64,000 nucleotides of DNA from Bacillota bacterium (GTDB taxonomy: Bacteria > Bacillota > UBA4882 > UBA8346). The first letter of the stretch is position 1. Each line of letters opens with the position of its first letter. This document shows, piece after piece, positions 41,217-49,847 of this stretch. The stretch spans positions 23,906 to 87,905 of the forward strand of contig JAEZCE010000021.1 of assembly GCA_023429995.1 (NCBI GenBank). The letters are read 5' to 3'. The position numbers were made by a program, and so were the translations under genes. The notes beneath the pieces are model-generated. The model ran no database searches, was not told the DNA's origin, and saw only the letters and a program-made list of their open reading frames with translations.

Positions 41217-42812
41217 ATGTACCATTACTTTCCCGACGCTCCGCCTCCTCTGGTCGATCAGGCCCAATTCCTGGTTGTTGGAGGCGGCATCGCCGGACTA
41301 TATACTGCCTTAGAATTAAGTAAAACCGCCCGAGTTATTTTGCTGACCAAATCTTTGATTCAGGAAAGCAACACTTATTATGCCCAGGGGGGAATTGCCT
41401 CGGCGTTGGGAGCGGAGGATTCGCCCGAGCTTCATTATCAAGATACGATGGCGGCAGGCGCCGGTCTATGTGAGTCTGAAGCGGTGAAAGTATTGGTTGG
41501 TGAAGGAGTGGGCCGGGTTCGCCAACTGATTGATGTTGGGGTGCCTTTTGATCGAAAACAGGGTGAAATCACTTTCACCCGAGAAGCCGCCCATAGTCGC
41601 AGCCGGATTCTACATGCTCATGGAGATGCCACAGGGCGGGCTGTTTCGGAAACTTTAATCGGTCGATTGGAAAATCATAATATCGTTGTTTATGAGCAGC
41701 ACTTCGCCTTGACATTGGTCAGGGAAGCGGGATTTTGCCGCGGGGTGGTCACGGTTCATCAAGGGACATTGAATTTGTTTTTGGCCTCGGCCGTCATTCT
41801 CTGCACCGGCGGTTTGGGTCAAATTTATGATAAGACAACCAATCCTTCGGTTGCCACCGGTGATGGTATGATCCTGGCATACCGGGCGGGGGCGGTTTTG
41901 ACGGATTTGGAATTTATTCAATTTCATCCGACCGCGCTTTGCTTGCCATCGGCGCCTCCTTTTCTCATATCCGAAAGCGTCCGGGGCGAGGGAGGGTTGC
42001 TAATCAACACTGCGGGTGAACGGTTTATGCCGCGTTATCACAAGCTGGCCGAGTTAGCGCCGCGTGATGTGGTGGCTCGTTCAATTTATACTGAAATGCA
42101 AAGAACCCATAGTTCCTGCGTTTTTCTGGATTTGAGTAAAATAAGACCGGAGGCGGTTAAAGAGCGCTTCCCCAACATTTATGATACTTGTTTGCAATAT
42201 GGCCTCGATATCCTATCGGAGATGATCCCGGTAGCCCCGGCCGCTCATTATATGATGGGCGGAATCGTGACCGATCTATGGGGAAGAACTTCCGTTCAGG
42301 GACTGTATGCAGCCGGAGAGGTGGCGGCGACCGGAGTTCATGGCGCCAATCGTTTGGCGAGCAACTCATTATTGGAAGGGTTAGTTTTCGGAGGCAGAAT
42401 TGCTGATTTATTAAAAAATCAACTCCGGGACCTTCCGAAAGTGAATGAAAACGAATTGGAAATCCATTACCCTGAAATCAGGATTCCCTATGAACAGTGG
42501 ACCAGTGGATTGGTTCCATTGCGAAAAATTACTACGGAACATTTAGGCATTGTCCGGGATGGAGCAGGCTTGCAGGAAGCAGAGAGGCTTTTGTCGCCGG
42601 AAACCGTGCCGCTTTCTAAAAATGGCTTCGAACTGAATCCGGCCTATTTTGAACTCCAAAATATGTTGGAGCTTGCCGGATTGATTGCCCGGGCTGCCAG
42701 GATTCGCACTGAAAGCCGGGGCGCTCATTTTCGGGCCGATTATCCGGACCCGGATCCATCCTGGCAAAAACATATTCAATTTCAAAGTCAGACTGACGAG
42801 GTGGCATTATGA
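41217..42812 (+). CDS. nadB: L-aspartate oxidase
   Basis: About 531 residues. FAD-binding LVVGGGIAGLYTALELSKTA near residue 22, then TYYAQGGIASALG, FHPTALC, LISESVRGEGG and the active-site GIVTDLWGRTSVQGLYAAGEVAATGVHGANRLASNSLLEGLVFGG, with C-terminal helical capping domain. It oxidises aspartate to iminoaspartate for NadA; fumarate is the likely electron acceptor without oxygen. GGAGG 6 nt before ATG 41217 sets the start, the GTG at 41205 lying inside the ribosome binding site. The stop overlaps nadC by 4 bp (ATGA). Confidence 0.97.
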   Translation: MYHYFPDAPPPLVDQAQFLVVGGGIAGLYTALELSKTARVILLTKSLIQESNTYYAQGGIASALGAEDSPELHYQDTMAAGAGLCESEAVKVLVGEGVGRVRQLIDVGVPFDRKQGEITFTREAAHSRSRILHAHGDATGRAVSETLIGRLENHNIVVYEQHFALTLVREAGFCRGVVTVHQGTLNLFLASAVILCTGGLGQIYDKTTNPSVATGDGMILAYRAGAVLTDLEFIQFHPTALCLPSAPPFLISESVRGEGGLLINTAGERFMPRYHKLAELAPRDVVARSIYTEMQRTHSSCVFLDLSKIRPEAVKERFPNIYDTCLQYGLDILSEMIPVAPAAHYMMGGIVTDLWGRTSVQGLYAAGEVAATGVHGANRLASNSLLEGLVFGGRIADLLKNQLRDLPKVNENELEIHYPEIRIPYEQWTSGLVPLRKITTEHLGIVRDGAGLQEAERLLSPETVPLSKNGFELNPAYFELQNMLELAGLIARAARIRTESRGAHFRADYPDPDPSWQKHIQFQSQTDEVAL

Positions 42813-43648
42813 ACCGGTTTATCCTGGAGAATATCGTTAAAGGGGCTTTGTTGGAAGATTTACAACAGGGTGATATTACATCGGAGGCTATTTTTGATAA
42901 AGATTTCATGGCGGAAGCCGTTTTTATGGCAAAGGCCGGGGGAATACTGGCCGGTTTGCCGGTTGTAAGCGAAGTTTTCCATCAGCTGAACCGCGATATG
43001 ATTTGTTTGAAGGCGTTATCCGATGGAGCGGAAGTAAGCCCCGGAACTGAAATTGCAATCTGGCAGGGCCCCATACGGTCAATCCTTGCCGGCGAAAGAG
43101 TCGCCCTCAATTTTCTGCAGAGATTATCGGGGATTGCCACGCAAACGGCCAGACTTGTCCATTTGAAGGGGGACTTGCCGGCCAAAGTCGTGGATACCCG
43201 GAAGACTACTCCCGGTCTTCGGATGCTGGAAAAATACGCTGTCAGGATGGGCGGTGGCTGCAACCACCGTTTCAATTTGGCCGATGCGGTACTCATTAAA
43301 GACAATCATATTGAAGCCTGCGGGTCCATTAGCGAGGCTGTGAGGCGGGCCAAGGATTATATTCCCCATACGATGACCATCGAAGTGGAAGTGGAAACCA
43401 AGGCTCAAGTTGAGGAGGCTTTAGCCGCAGGGGCCGATATTATTATGCTGGATAATATGCCGGCGCCGGAGATGCGGGCGATGGTGGAATTGATTCACCA
43501 AAGGGCTTTGGTTGAGGCCTCGGGAAATGTCGATGAGCATACTATCAAGGAGATCGCCGCGACGGGAGTCGATATTATCTCTGTCGGAGCGATTACGCAT
43601 TCGGTAAAGGCTTTGGACATTAGTCTGGATGTCCGGAAAAAGAAATAA
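42809..43648 (+). CDS. nadC: Nicotinate-nucleotide pyrophosphorylase (carboxylating)
   Basis: 279 residues. NadC turns quinolinate and PRPP into nicotinate mononucleotide. Conserved LNFLQRLSGIATQTARLV near 98, VVDTRKTTPGLRMLEKYAVRMGGGCNHRFNLADAVLIKDNHI near 128-170 and IEVEVETKAQVEEALAAGADIIMLDNM near 193 are complete. The start overlaps nadB, so it is translationally coupled, and completes de novo NAD synthesis. It is convergent with the membrane protein at 43667, with only 18 bp between stops. Confidence 0.97.
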   Translation: MNRFILENIVKGALLEDLQQGDITSEAIFDKDFMAEAVFMAKAGGILAGLPVVSEVFHQLNRDMICLKALSDGAEVSPGTEIAIWQGPIRSILAGERVALNFLQRLSGIATQTARLVHLKGDLPAKVVDTRKTTPGLRMLEKYAVRMGGGCNHRFNLADAVLIKDNHIEACGSISEAVRRAKDYIPHTMTIEVEVETKAQVEEALAAGADIIMLDNMPAPEMRAMVELIHQRALVEASGNVDEHTIKEIAATGVDIISVGAITHSVKALDISLDVRKKK

Positions 43649-43666
43649 GGCGTCCATCATTCAATT

Positions 43667-44884
43667 TTATGAAGAAGTGTCCGGGGTATCTTTGGTTTGA
43701 TTGGCTTCCCCTTCGGCCAGGGACGCTTCATTTGCGCTTTCAGCAGCAACTGCAGCATCATTTGGGCTCGGCTCTGCGGATTGGTCAGTGCTATCCGGAG
43801 AAGATTCTTCGGGAGCGCCGGGGCTTTCCAGAGGAGTTTCATTCAAATCCTTGGCAGACTCTTCTTTTGGAGTTTGGGTCGGTTCAGGATTGGTAACAGC
43901 TTTCTCAGAAACTTGAAAAGGCTTGGTGAAAAATCCGGCGGTATGGGTAAGACCCGTTCTAAGTTTGGGGCGTACATAATCCACTACGGTAGTTCCCGTT
44001 TCTTCCAGCTTCGAAGGGCACCCCAAAATAAAGCCGACAAAAATTCCGATCAAAAAGTTCTGGATGAACAAATTCCCCGAACTTGCCAGCAATAAAAACA
44101 TCGATAAGTTGGAGACTTGTAGGAAAGGGCCCAAAGCGCCGAGAACAACCAGGGAGATGCCGCTCATTACGGCGATAAAGCGTTTGGTCGCTCCGATGGT
44201 TGTAATCATCGGTAGTAAAGAAAAAACGATCAAAACGGCCTTCATAAACTGAATCGTCAGGCTCACCGGGAGCGTCGGAATGTCGAAACGGACTTGATAA
44301 TTATCAAAATAGAGTTTTTGGACTAAATGATAGTTGGTCACGCTAAACAGGAAGAAAAATAAAAAAGTGATCATGATGGAAACGGTAATACGCTTAACCC
44401 AGGCCGACCAGGCACGGTGGATGTAGGACCCGAAGACTTGTTTGGATGAAGAGGCGAATAAAAAAGTTATCAGCAATCCGGCTACCAATGCGGCCAAAAA
44501 TTGTACCAGCATCAACGAAGGAAGCGTCGAAGCCGCAAATAAATCGGGAGCGAGGAGGGCGCTTTCCAAGCTTATTGAAAAGGGGTTCAAAAAAAGAAAT
44601 ATCGTCCAGGTCAAAATGTGATTGGGTTTTGATGTATGGACTATTTGAGAAATAGCGCCAATTACGAATCCCATGAAGATAGAGGCGCCCAAAAACCATA
44701 ATCGGTTCATACCAAGCTTGTCCAAATCGGGGAAAGGCACACCTTGATGAGTTAATACGGTTCCCAGCCAGAAAATCGTCAAGGTATATGCGACTCCAAC
44801 AAGAATACTTCGCCATATAATCCTGGTGATTCTTTGAAAGATGGTTAACTGGGGGGCTTCACCCAAATTTTCTTTCCAAGTCAT
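43667..44884 (-). CDS. Polytopic membrane protein with acidic C-terminal tail
   Basis: 405 residues. About eight to nine membrane segments between residues 25 and 315 (for example ILVGVAYTLTIFWLGTVL, WFLGASIFMGFVIGAI, MLVQFLAALVAGLLITFLFA, ITVSIMITFLFFFLFSV, FIAVMSGISLVVLGALG, LFIQNFLIGIFVGFILGC). The last 80 residues are Pro/Glu/Ser-rich and disordered (EESAKDLNETPLESPGAPEE and so on). AAGGAGG precedes the ATG. It is 24 bp downstream of the MBL gene on the same strand and may form an operon with it. No family recognised; the topology is the only firm statement. Confidence 0.6.
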   Translation of the reverse strand: MTWKENLGEAPQLTIFQRITRIIWRSILVGVAYTLTIFWLGTVLTHQGVPFPDLDKLGMNRLWFLGASIFMGFVIGAISQIVHTSKPNHILTWTIFLFLNPFSISLESALLAPDLFAASTLPSLMLVQFLAALVAGLLITFLFASSSKQVFGSYIHRAWSAWVKRITVSIMITFLFFFLFSVTNYHLVQKLYFDNYQVRFDIPTLPVSLTIQFMKAVLIVFSLLPMITTIGATKRFIAVMSGISLVVLGALGPFLQVSNLSMFLLLASSGNLFIQNFLIGIFVGFILGCPSKLEETGTTVVDYVRPKLRTGLTHTAGFFTKPFQVSEKAVTNPEPTQTPKEESAKDLNETPLESPGAPEESSPDSTDQSAEPSPNDAAVAAESANEASLAEGEANQTKDTPDTSS

Positions 44885-44908
44885 AAAGGTTCCTCCTTAA
44901 AGCGATAG

Positions 44909-45637
44909 CTAAAGCGGCAATTCCAAAACGATTGAATCTCCAGTCTTTTGATAATGGAAGAATTTTTGAAGGGGCTGGGAATTTTCCGTTAAAAACCTGG
45001 CAATCGACTGGGTATCTCCGAAAGTGTGCATCGGTACGAAGAAATCCGGGTTCACCGTCTGAATGAACTGGGCAGCCCCGGACCAATTCGGCAGCCGGGG
45101 ATCCATATTGGAAAAGGCGATATGAATCGGCCGGCGTTTCAAGTCGGCTAAGACCTCTCCAAAATAGTCCACCAAAAAGCGGTGTTCGTGTTCGGTTAGT
45201 TCGTCCCAGTCCCAACAGGCAAGATCTCCCCCAAAGTAAATATGGAGTCCATTCAGGGATATTAAAAAAGCCACCCCTTCATCGTTGCTCCTGAAACTAT
45301 GAATTTCCATGCCGTCGATGAAGTTGGTCTGATCCGGGGCGATGCTGTAACTTTCCGTCAACTCTTTGTAGAATCGGTTTCGTTTCAAAATATCTTTAGA
45401 TAAAATGTAGCGGATATTTTTAACAATTGGACTTAACCGGGCGACATCGCGGTTAAAATGATCCTGGTGATTGTGGGATGAAACCACATATAAGTCGCTG
45501 CCGCTGATTTTGGTTTGAATAAGCTCGCGCATTTCATTACTTAAAAATTCGTCTGCGGGATAGTCAAAAAGAAAAGTCTTTTCTGGAGTCTTTAGGACAA
45601 AGCAATTATGAAATATGTATGTGATCTCGGCTTTCAT
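44909..45637 (-). CDS. MBL-fold metallohydrolase (UlaG-like)
   Basis: 242 residues. The metal motif VVSSHNHQDHFNRDV near 52 (HxHxDH), IYFGGDLACWDWDE (Asp ligand near 134) and the final His in PMHTFGDT near 200 fit the metallo-beta-lactamase superfamily, in the UlaG/L-ascorbate lactonase-like branch. The N-terminus ITYIFHNCFVLKTPEKTFLFDYP is the usual first sandwich. GAGGTG precedes the ATG. Substrate unknown. It is the upstream gene of a probable pair with the membrane protein at 43667. Confidence 0.88.
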   Translation of the reverse strand: MKAEITYIFHNCFVLKTPEKTFLFDYPADEFLSNEMRELIQTKISGSDLYVVSSHNHQDHFNRDVARLSPIVKNIRYILSKDILKRNRFYKELTESYSIAPDQTNFIDGMEIHSFRSNDEGVAFLISLNGLHIYFGGDLACWDWDELTEHEHRFLVDYFGEVLADLKRRPIHIAFSNMDPRLPNWSGAAQFIQTVNPDFFVPMHTFGDTQSIARFLTENSQPLQKFFHYQKTGDSIVLELPL

Positions 45638-45655
45638 ACAGACACCTCGGTATTA

Positions 45656-45905
45656 TAATTCTTGGCTCTGTTTAAGGCATTTGTTGGTCAAAACCCCTCT
45701 CTTGCTCTCCCCCTAAAGTGGGAGAGTAACCGATGCCTTTGGGGTCTAAATGCTTTTTGGCAGCAACGGCCAAGGTTACCCTTCCACATGAGTCCGCTAT
45801 TTTAGCCGCTTCAAAGGGGGAAGGGTCGCGTCCGAAAGGACGCGCGGGTTAGGTCAAAATAGGCCCGGATTTTTCAACAATAATCTATAACAGAGCCTAA
45901 TTCTT
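45656..45905. mobile_element. MITE with 8-bp target duplication, ISL3-like ends
   Basis: The 234-bp element 45664-45897 begins GGCTCTGTT and ends AACAGAGCC, a 9-bp perfect inverted repeat with a weaker extension (TTGTTG recurs in both arms). It is flanked by a perfect 8-bp direct repeat TAATTCTT at 45656-45663 and 45898-45905. No protein is encoded; inside are hairpins such as CTCTCCCCC/GTGGGAGAG and GCGTCC/GGACGC. An 8-bp duplication and GGCTCTG-type ends fit the ISL3 transposase family. The remaining gap 45906-46130 has no recognisable gene. Confidence 0.85.
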
Positions 45906-46110
45906 AGATGTACTTCTATTCTTACCAAAGAAATTCCTGCGTTTTTCAGGCGTTGACTCATACAAAAGGGGCTGCCGCAAAAGAAAATTTGTTGATAGAG
46001 ATAAATGATGGTGTCAAGTTATCAACAAAACAAATGAAAGGTGAGGTTCTATGGCCCAAAGTTTTGCACAAAGTGAAAAGCCGGCGCCATTTAGGCGCTG
46101 GCCAATACAC

Positions 46111-46150
46111 GCCCTTACAGGGCTGGTGCAAACCGCCCGTTTTACGGGCG
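46111..46150 (-). terminator. Hairpins past the porin gene
   Basis: On the minus strand, downstream of the porin stop, CGCCCGT/ACGGGCG (46134-46150) is followed by GTTT and then a second hairpin GCCCT/AGGGC (46111-46123). The T tract is poor, so termination may be weak or the hairpins may protect the mRNA end. Confidence 0.45.
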
Positions 46151-46173
46151 ATCATGATAAAAGGGTTGATTGA

Positions 46174-47148
46174 TTAGAAGGTAACGGTAGCTTTGATGTA
46201 GTTGGCAGCGTCGATGTTACCGATTACATAATTTGAGCTGTGGTAAGCTGTAAGACTGATGCTCTTGGTCGCGGCGTAATTGATTTTAGCGCCCCATTGT
46301 TTGTTGGTGTCTTCATGGAATTGTTTTTCAACTTCAAAGGTGAATTTCCCTAGGGTAAGAGAAGTACCGCCATAAAGGGTGGTAAGTTGTTCGGAGTCTG
46401 TGTCGGCAGTTGTACCGGCATCGACATTGGCATATTTTCCATATTCAGTATAGAGGTTCAAGGCATCAAAGAAAGATATGCTGGCATTCGCTCCGTAACC
46501 GACATCACCTTTACCAAGGAAATGGACATATGCACCCAGATTGACGTTAGCTACTTTGGTGCTGAATTCGGCGTCGGATGAACCGGCCTCATAGTCATTA
46601 CTACCGTCGCTAGCGTCGGCGGGGATAACGGATAAGGCAACACTCGTATTGTCGCTAATATTGTTGCTGTATCTTAAAACAACAGGAGCAACCATAGTAC
46701 TACCGGAATTAAACGCGCCGTCCAACAGATCAATGATGGAAGGATTCACACGGATTTTACCAAAAGAGACATTGCCGAGACCACTTTTGTATGTCACATA
46801 AGCTTCACGAAGTTGGAATTCTCCGGTACCGGCAGTACCTTGATTTTCCTTTTCAACGACAGTGCCAGTCTTTTGATCAATCACATATTGTGAGCCAGGA
46901 AGACCGGTTGCTTTACTTGTATACCGCGTAATAACGGTATAATCAATTTTTTCGTCGATGCTACCGGCTATTTTGAGTCGAACATCAGCGAATTCGCGGT
47001 CGCCTTTGTTGGTGTCTCCCTTGACAGTTTTGTCTCCATATACTTCATAATAGAGAGTACCGGAAATTGTAGGCGCATCAGCGGAAACGCTGGCTACAAC
47101 TGCAAAAACGAGAACCAAAGTAAGTAAAGAGACGAGCAGTTTTTTCAT
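46174..47148 (-). CDS. Porin-like outer-membrane beta-barrel protein
   Basis: 324 residues. The signal peptide (1-23, LLVSLLTLVLVFAVVASVSA) is followed by a barrel of alternating strands: TISGTLYYEVYG, EFADVRLKIAGSIDEKIDYTVITRYTS, EFQLREAYVTYKSGLGNVSFGKIRVN, FTFEVEKQFHEDTNKQWGAKINYA, and the last strand YIKATVTF with terminal Phe. The FGKIRVNPSIIDLLDG loop is porin-like. Length and strand count fit a 16-strand trimeric porin. The usual SLH domain of diderm Bacillota OmpM porins is absent. AAGGAGGAAAAAA precedes the ATG. Its own promoter is at 47212-47240. It supports an outer membrane in this organism. Confidence 0.85.
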   Translation of the reverse strand: MKKLLVSLLTLVLVFAVVASVSADAPTISGTLYYEVYGDKTVKGDTNKGDREFADVRLKIAGSIDEKIDYTVITRYTSKATGLPGSQYVIDQKTGTVVEKENQGTAGTGEFQLREAYVTYKSGLGNVSFGKIRVNPSIIDLLDGAFNSGSTMVAPVVLRYSNNISDNTSVALSVIPADASDGSNDYEAGSSDAEFSTKVANVNLGAYVHFLGKGDVGYGANASISFFDALNLYTEYGKYANVDAGTTADTDSEQLTTLYGGTSLTLGKFTFEVEKQFHEDTNKQWGAKINYAATKSISLTAYHSSNYVIGNIDAANYIKATVTF

Positions 47149-47211
47149 TTTTTTCCTCCTTAAGTTTTTTGATTTTTCGGTGAATACCGTTTTTTTGTAA
47201 ACACTAGTCTA

Positions 47212-47240
47212 AAATTAACATTGGTTGTTAAGCTTGCCAA
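47212..47240 (-). promoter_or_regulatory. Sigma-A promoter of the porin gene
   Basis: On the minus strand TTGGCA (47240-47235), a 17-nt spacer and TAATTT (47217-47212). The start is expected near 47205, leaving a leader of about 55 nt with AAGGAGG. The rest of 47241-47488 shows no gene. Confidence 0.6.
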
Positions 47241-47488
47241 TAGTTTCTAAAATAATTTCTTGGAACATTACAAATTATTAACATCATAATTTGAGTGGAA
47301 TTGAAGATATTACAAGACGCTATTGCTATTTTGGCGGCTTGTCTAAGAAGATTGTTGATTGTAAACATATGTTCATGTACAATGAATTTAGGAAAATATG
47401 CATTTATTGCGCAAGCCCTTGGATAGATCTATTTTCTATGCCACTCACTCACCCCCCCTCTTTTAGCCATACTCTAGATCCGGATTGG

Positions 47489-47951
47489 TCAGGCTTCAAT
47501 GAAAACCGCTTTGGTCTCCGCTGTCGGTTTCTTTCGGAATTCGGCGGGCTCATCTGGATTTTCGACCAGATCAATCTCTAATCCCAAATCGGGGAATACC
47601 GAAGAAAAACTGTCAACCGTACCGTCATAGAGCTTGGCCGTTGTAAGAATTCTTCCGCCTTTCCCCGCAACATTCAGCAAAGCTTAGGAAACCGCCACCA
47701 TGCCCGAGGCTAATGCGATTGCCCCGGTTGCGCCGTGAAGGGTAGCCAGTTTTCTTTCCAAAACATCCACCGTAGGATTGGAAAGCCGTGTAAATGGAGT
47801 CATTCTCCGAAAAGGAAGACAACCGATCGGCGCGGAAGCTATCACCCAAGGCGAAGGCGGTTGTTTGATAAACCGGCACCGAGACCGCATTGTTATGTTG
47901 GTCGGCAAGGTATCCCGCCTGTACCTTCAACGTATCAAAATCAAAGCTCAT
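47489..47951 (-). pseudogene. metY: O-acetylhomoserine sulfhydrylase (metY) pseudogene, N-terminal part
   Basis: The frame opens MSFDFDTLKVQAGYLADQHN and NAVSVPVYQTTAFALGDSFR, the start of MetY/Cys-Met PLP enzymes, then shifts to YTRLSNPTVDVLERKLATLH and GATGAIALASGMVAVS, meets a stop, shifts again to LLNVAGKGGRILTTAKLYDG and ends at TKAVFIEA near 47489. About 160 of the normal 425 residues remain; the PLP-lysine region is missing. At least two frame or stop lesions plus the truncation prove loss of function. The transposase remains at 48190-48918 lie upstream of it. A terminator-like leader survives at 47995-48045. Confidence 0.88.
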
Positions 47952-47994
47952 GTTGGCTGCTCTCTTATTCCATTTTTTCTTTAAAAAAATAGAA

Positions 47995-48045
47995 GCTAAG
48001 CCATCCTTAACTCACTCAACTAAAAGTAAAGAGAAATGGCTTAGC
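47995..48045 (-). terminator. Terminator-like leader hairpin of the metY pseudogene
   Basis: GCTAAGCCAT and ATGGCTTAGC (47995-48004 and 48036-48045) form a 10-bp stem with a 31-nt loop; on the minus strand it is followed by TTCTATTTTTTT. It lies 45 bp before the broken metY start, the usual place of a riboswitch expression platform, but no S-box core is present upstream. Confidence 0.55.
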
Positions 48046-48189
48046 CTCCAGTTTTCTGGTCAGCTTCGTTTATTAAATTGAAAATAATTAAGTAAATCTA
48101 TCTGTTTAGTATTATTTTATTGAATTAATAATACCTCATGTGTAAAAAGATGTCAATAGCTCTTTGTATTGTTACAAATCGGTTATATT

Positions 48190-48918
48190 GTCTTCAAATT
48201 CAGTTTATGTGCTCCTATTGTTCGATTAATGGTATAGCCATAACACAATCGGCTATACTGGCTGGAGTTACAATTAGTGCTAGCGGTAACCCGGATTTAC
48301 AGTCTACCGCGATATGTAGTTTCCATCCGAACCAACGGATTTGATTACCGTCGGAGTCGCGTTTTGAACCCCAGTCTGGATTCTGACCGTTCTTTTCAAT
48401 TTTGGATGAAGGTTTTGCCGCATCATAAGACTCATATTCACTTGAGTCATGGCTACAGACGAACCTTCTATCATCCCAAGTTTTATTGCTTGTTCAACCA
48501 GGTTATTGAAAAGCACTTGTAAAATAGCACTTTCAACAATTTGGTCTGTAAATCTGGAAAACCTAGACTCGCTAGGAATTGGATCACTAAAACTGAATCC
48601 ACAATTGTACCGAAATACAGGATCGGACTTAAGTCTTATTACCAAAGCTTTGACAGTTTTGATATTCTAAATTTTCATTGCTATGAGGCTATACAGCATA
48701 GCTTCCCGGTTACGAACTTTGGGGCCGAAGTTTGAAGGCTTCGGTAGTTTTGAACAAATTTCCGACAAATCAATTTGAGATAGTATCTTTACTAACTTTG
48801 TTTCCGGTTCAAATTGAAGCGTTTCCTCAAAGGGAAACATGGGTTGGTAGCGAATATACATGGTGTAGATTTCTCCTCTTTTTGTGGGTATTTGGGTTGA
48901 CACCACTATATTCGACAT
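48190..48918 (-). pseudogene. Transposase pseudogene (IS1182/IS5-like, DDE type)
   Basis: Pieces of one transposase lie in different frames on the minus strand: the N-terminus YIRYQPMFPFEETLQFEPET and KVRNREAMLYSLIAMKI, the middle CGFSFSDPIPSESRFSRFTD with FNNLVEQAIKLGMIEGSSVA, and a further frame reading GSKRDSDGNQIRWFGWKLHIAVD and LPLALIVTPASIADCVMAIP. Order and motifs fit the IS1182 group of DDE transposases, of which the C-terminal third with the catalytic Glu is missing. Several stops and frameshifts show decay. No clear terminal repeats were found. Confidence 0.75.
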
Positions 48919-48973
48919 TCAGGGGTGAAATCTATTTTTTATAGAAACGGTAGTTAGGCATTCATACAACAAG

Positions 48974-49843
48974 TTATGCCTGAAGTTTGGGATCCATAAT
49001 GTCTCTCAAGGCATCGCCCACTAGATTCCAGGACAATACGAACAGGACGATGGCCATCCCGGGATAAATGACCGTAAACCAATATTTGAGCACGTTCGCT
49101 TGTTCTCCCAGCATCCAGTTACGGGCAAAGTTTATCATCTGACCCCAGTCTGCATAGCCCTCGGGGGCGCCCAGTCCTAAAAAACTCATCGAGGAAGCGA
49201 TAATAACCACTGAACCCAGGGACATCGAAGCTTGAATAATAACCGGAAAGATGGTGTTGGGTAAAATATGCCGGGTAATGATCTTGAAATCGCTGACGCC
49301 GATAGCCTTTGCCGCCATGATATATTCCTCTTGCTTGACAGCCAATATATTTCCCCGGATGAGGCGGGCGTAGCTCATCCAGCCAAATAAAATCAGGGCC
49401 ATCATCACACTATTGAGGCCGATTCCGAAAATTACGGTAAAGATGACCGCAAAGACGATGGTCGGGAAGCTCATAAAGATATCGGTAAAACGCATCAGGA
49501 ATTCATCCAGTTTACCGCCGTAATAAGCCGAAATTGAGCCCAGCGTGATGCCGATCAGGGTACTGAAAAACACCACGATCAGGCCGACTTTCAAGGCGGT
49601 CCGGGTTCCCCAGATAATACCGTAAAATATATCGTAAGAACCTTGGGTTAAACCAAAGATGTATTCCGCGGAAGGCGGGGAGGGTTCCAGGGTCCAGCCG
49701 CGCCGCGGAATTTGATAAGGATTGGATGGGTCGCGGGGCGGCGCAAGAAACGGCGCTGCCAGAGCCATCAGGATGAATATCAATAATAAGACGATTCCCG
49801 CCAAAGAGACCGGATTTTTTAATAAACGGTGGATGATTTTCAT
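48974..49843 (-). CDS. oppC: Oligopeptide/dipeptide ABC transporter permease OppC
   Basis: 289 residues, six membrane segments. The N-terminal LLKNPVSLAGIVLLLIFILMALAAPFLAPP is the OppC_N segment, and the coupling motif EEYIMAAKAIGVSDFKIITRHILPN near 175 contacts the ATPases. It forms the inner-membrane channel with OppB for peptide import. It begins 4 bp after the oppB stop and is the last gene of the oppDFABC order on the minus strand. GGAG before the ATG. Confidence 0.94.
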   Translation of the reverse strand: MKIIHRLLKNPVSLAGIVLLLIFILMALAAPFLAPPRDPSNPYQIPRRGWTLEPSPPSAEYIFGLTQGSYDIFYGIIWGTRTALKVGLIVVFFSTLIGITLGSISAYYGGKLDEFLMRFTDIFMSFPTIVFAVIFTVIFGIGLNSVMMALILFGWMSYARLIRGNILAVKQEEYIMAAKAIGVSDFKIITRHILPNTIFPVIIQASMSLGSVVIIASSMSFLGLGAPEGYADWGQMINFARNWMLGEQANVLKYWFTVIYPGMAIVLFVLSWNLVGDALRDIMDPKLQA

Positions 49844-49847
49844 TTTT

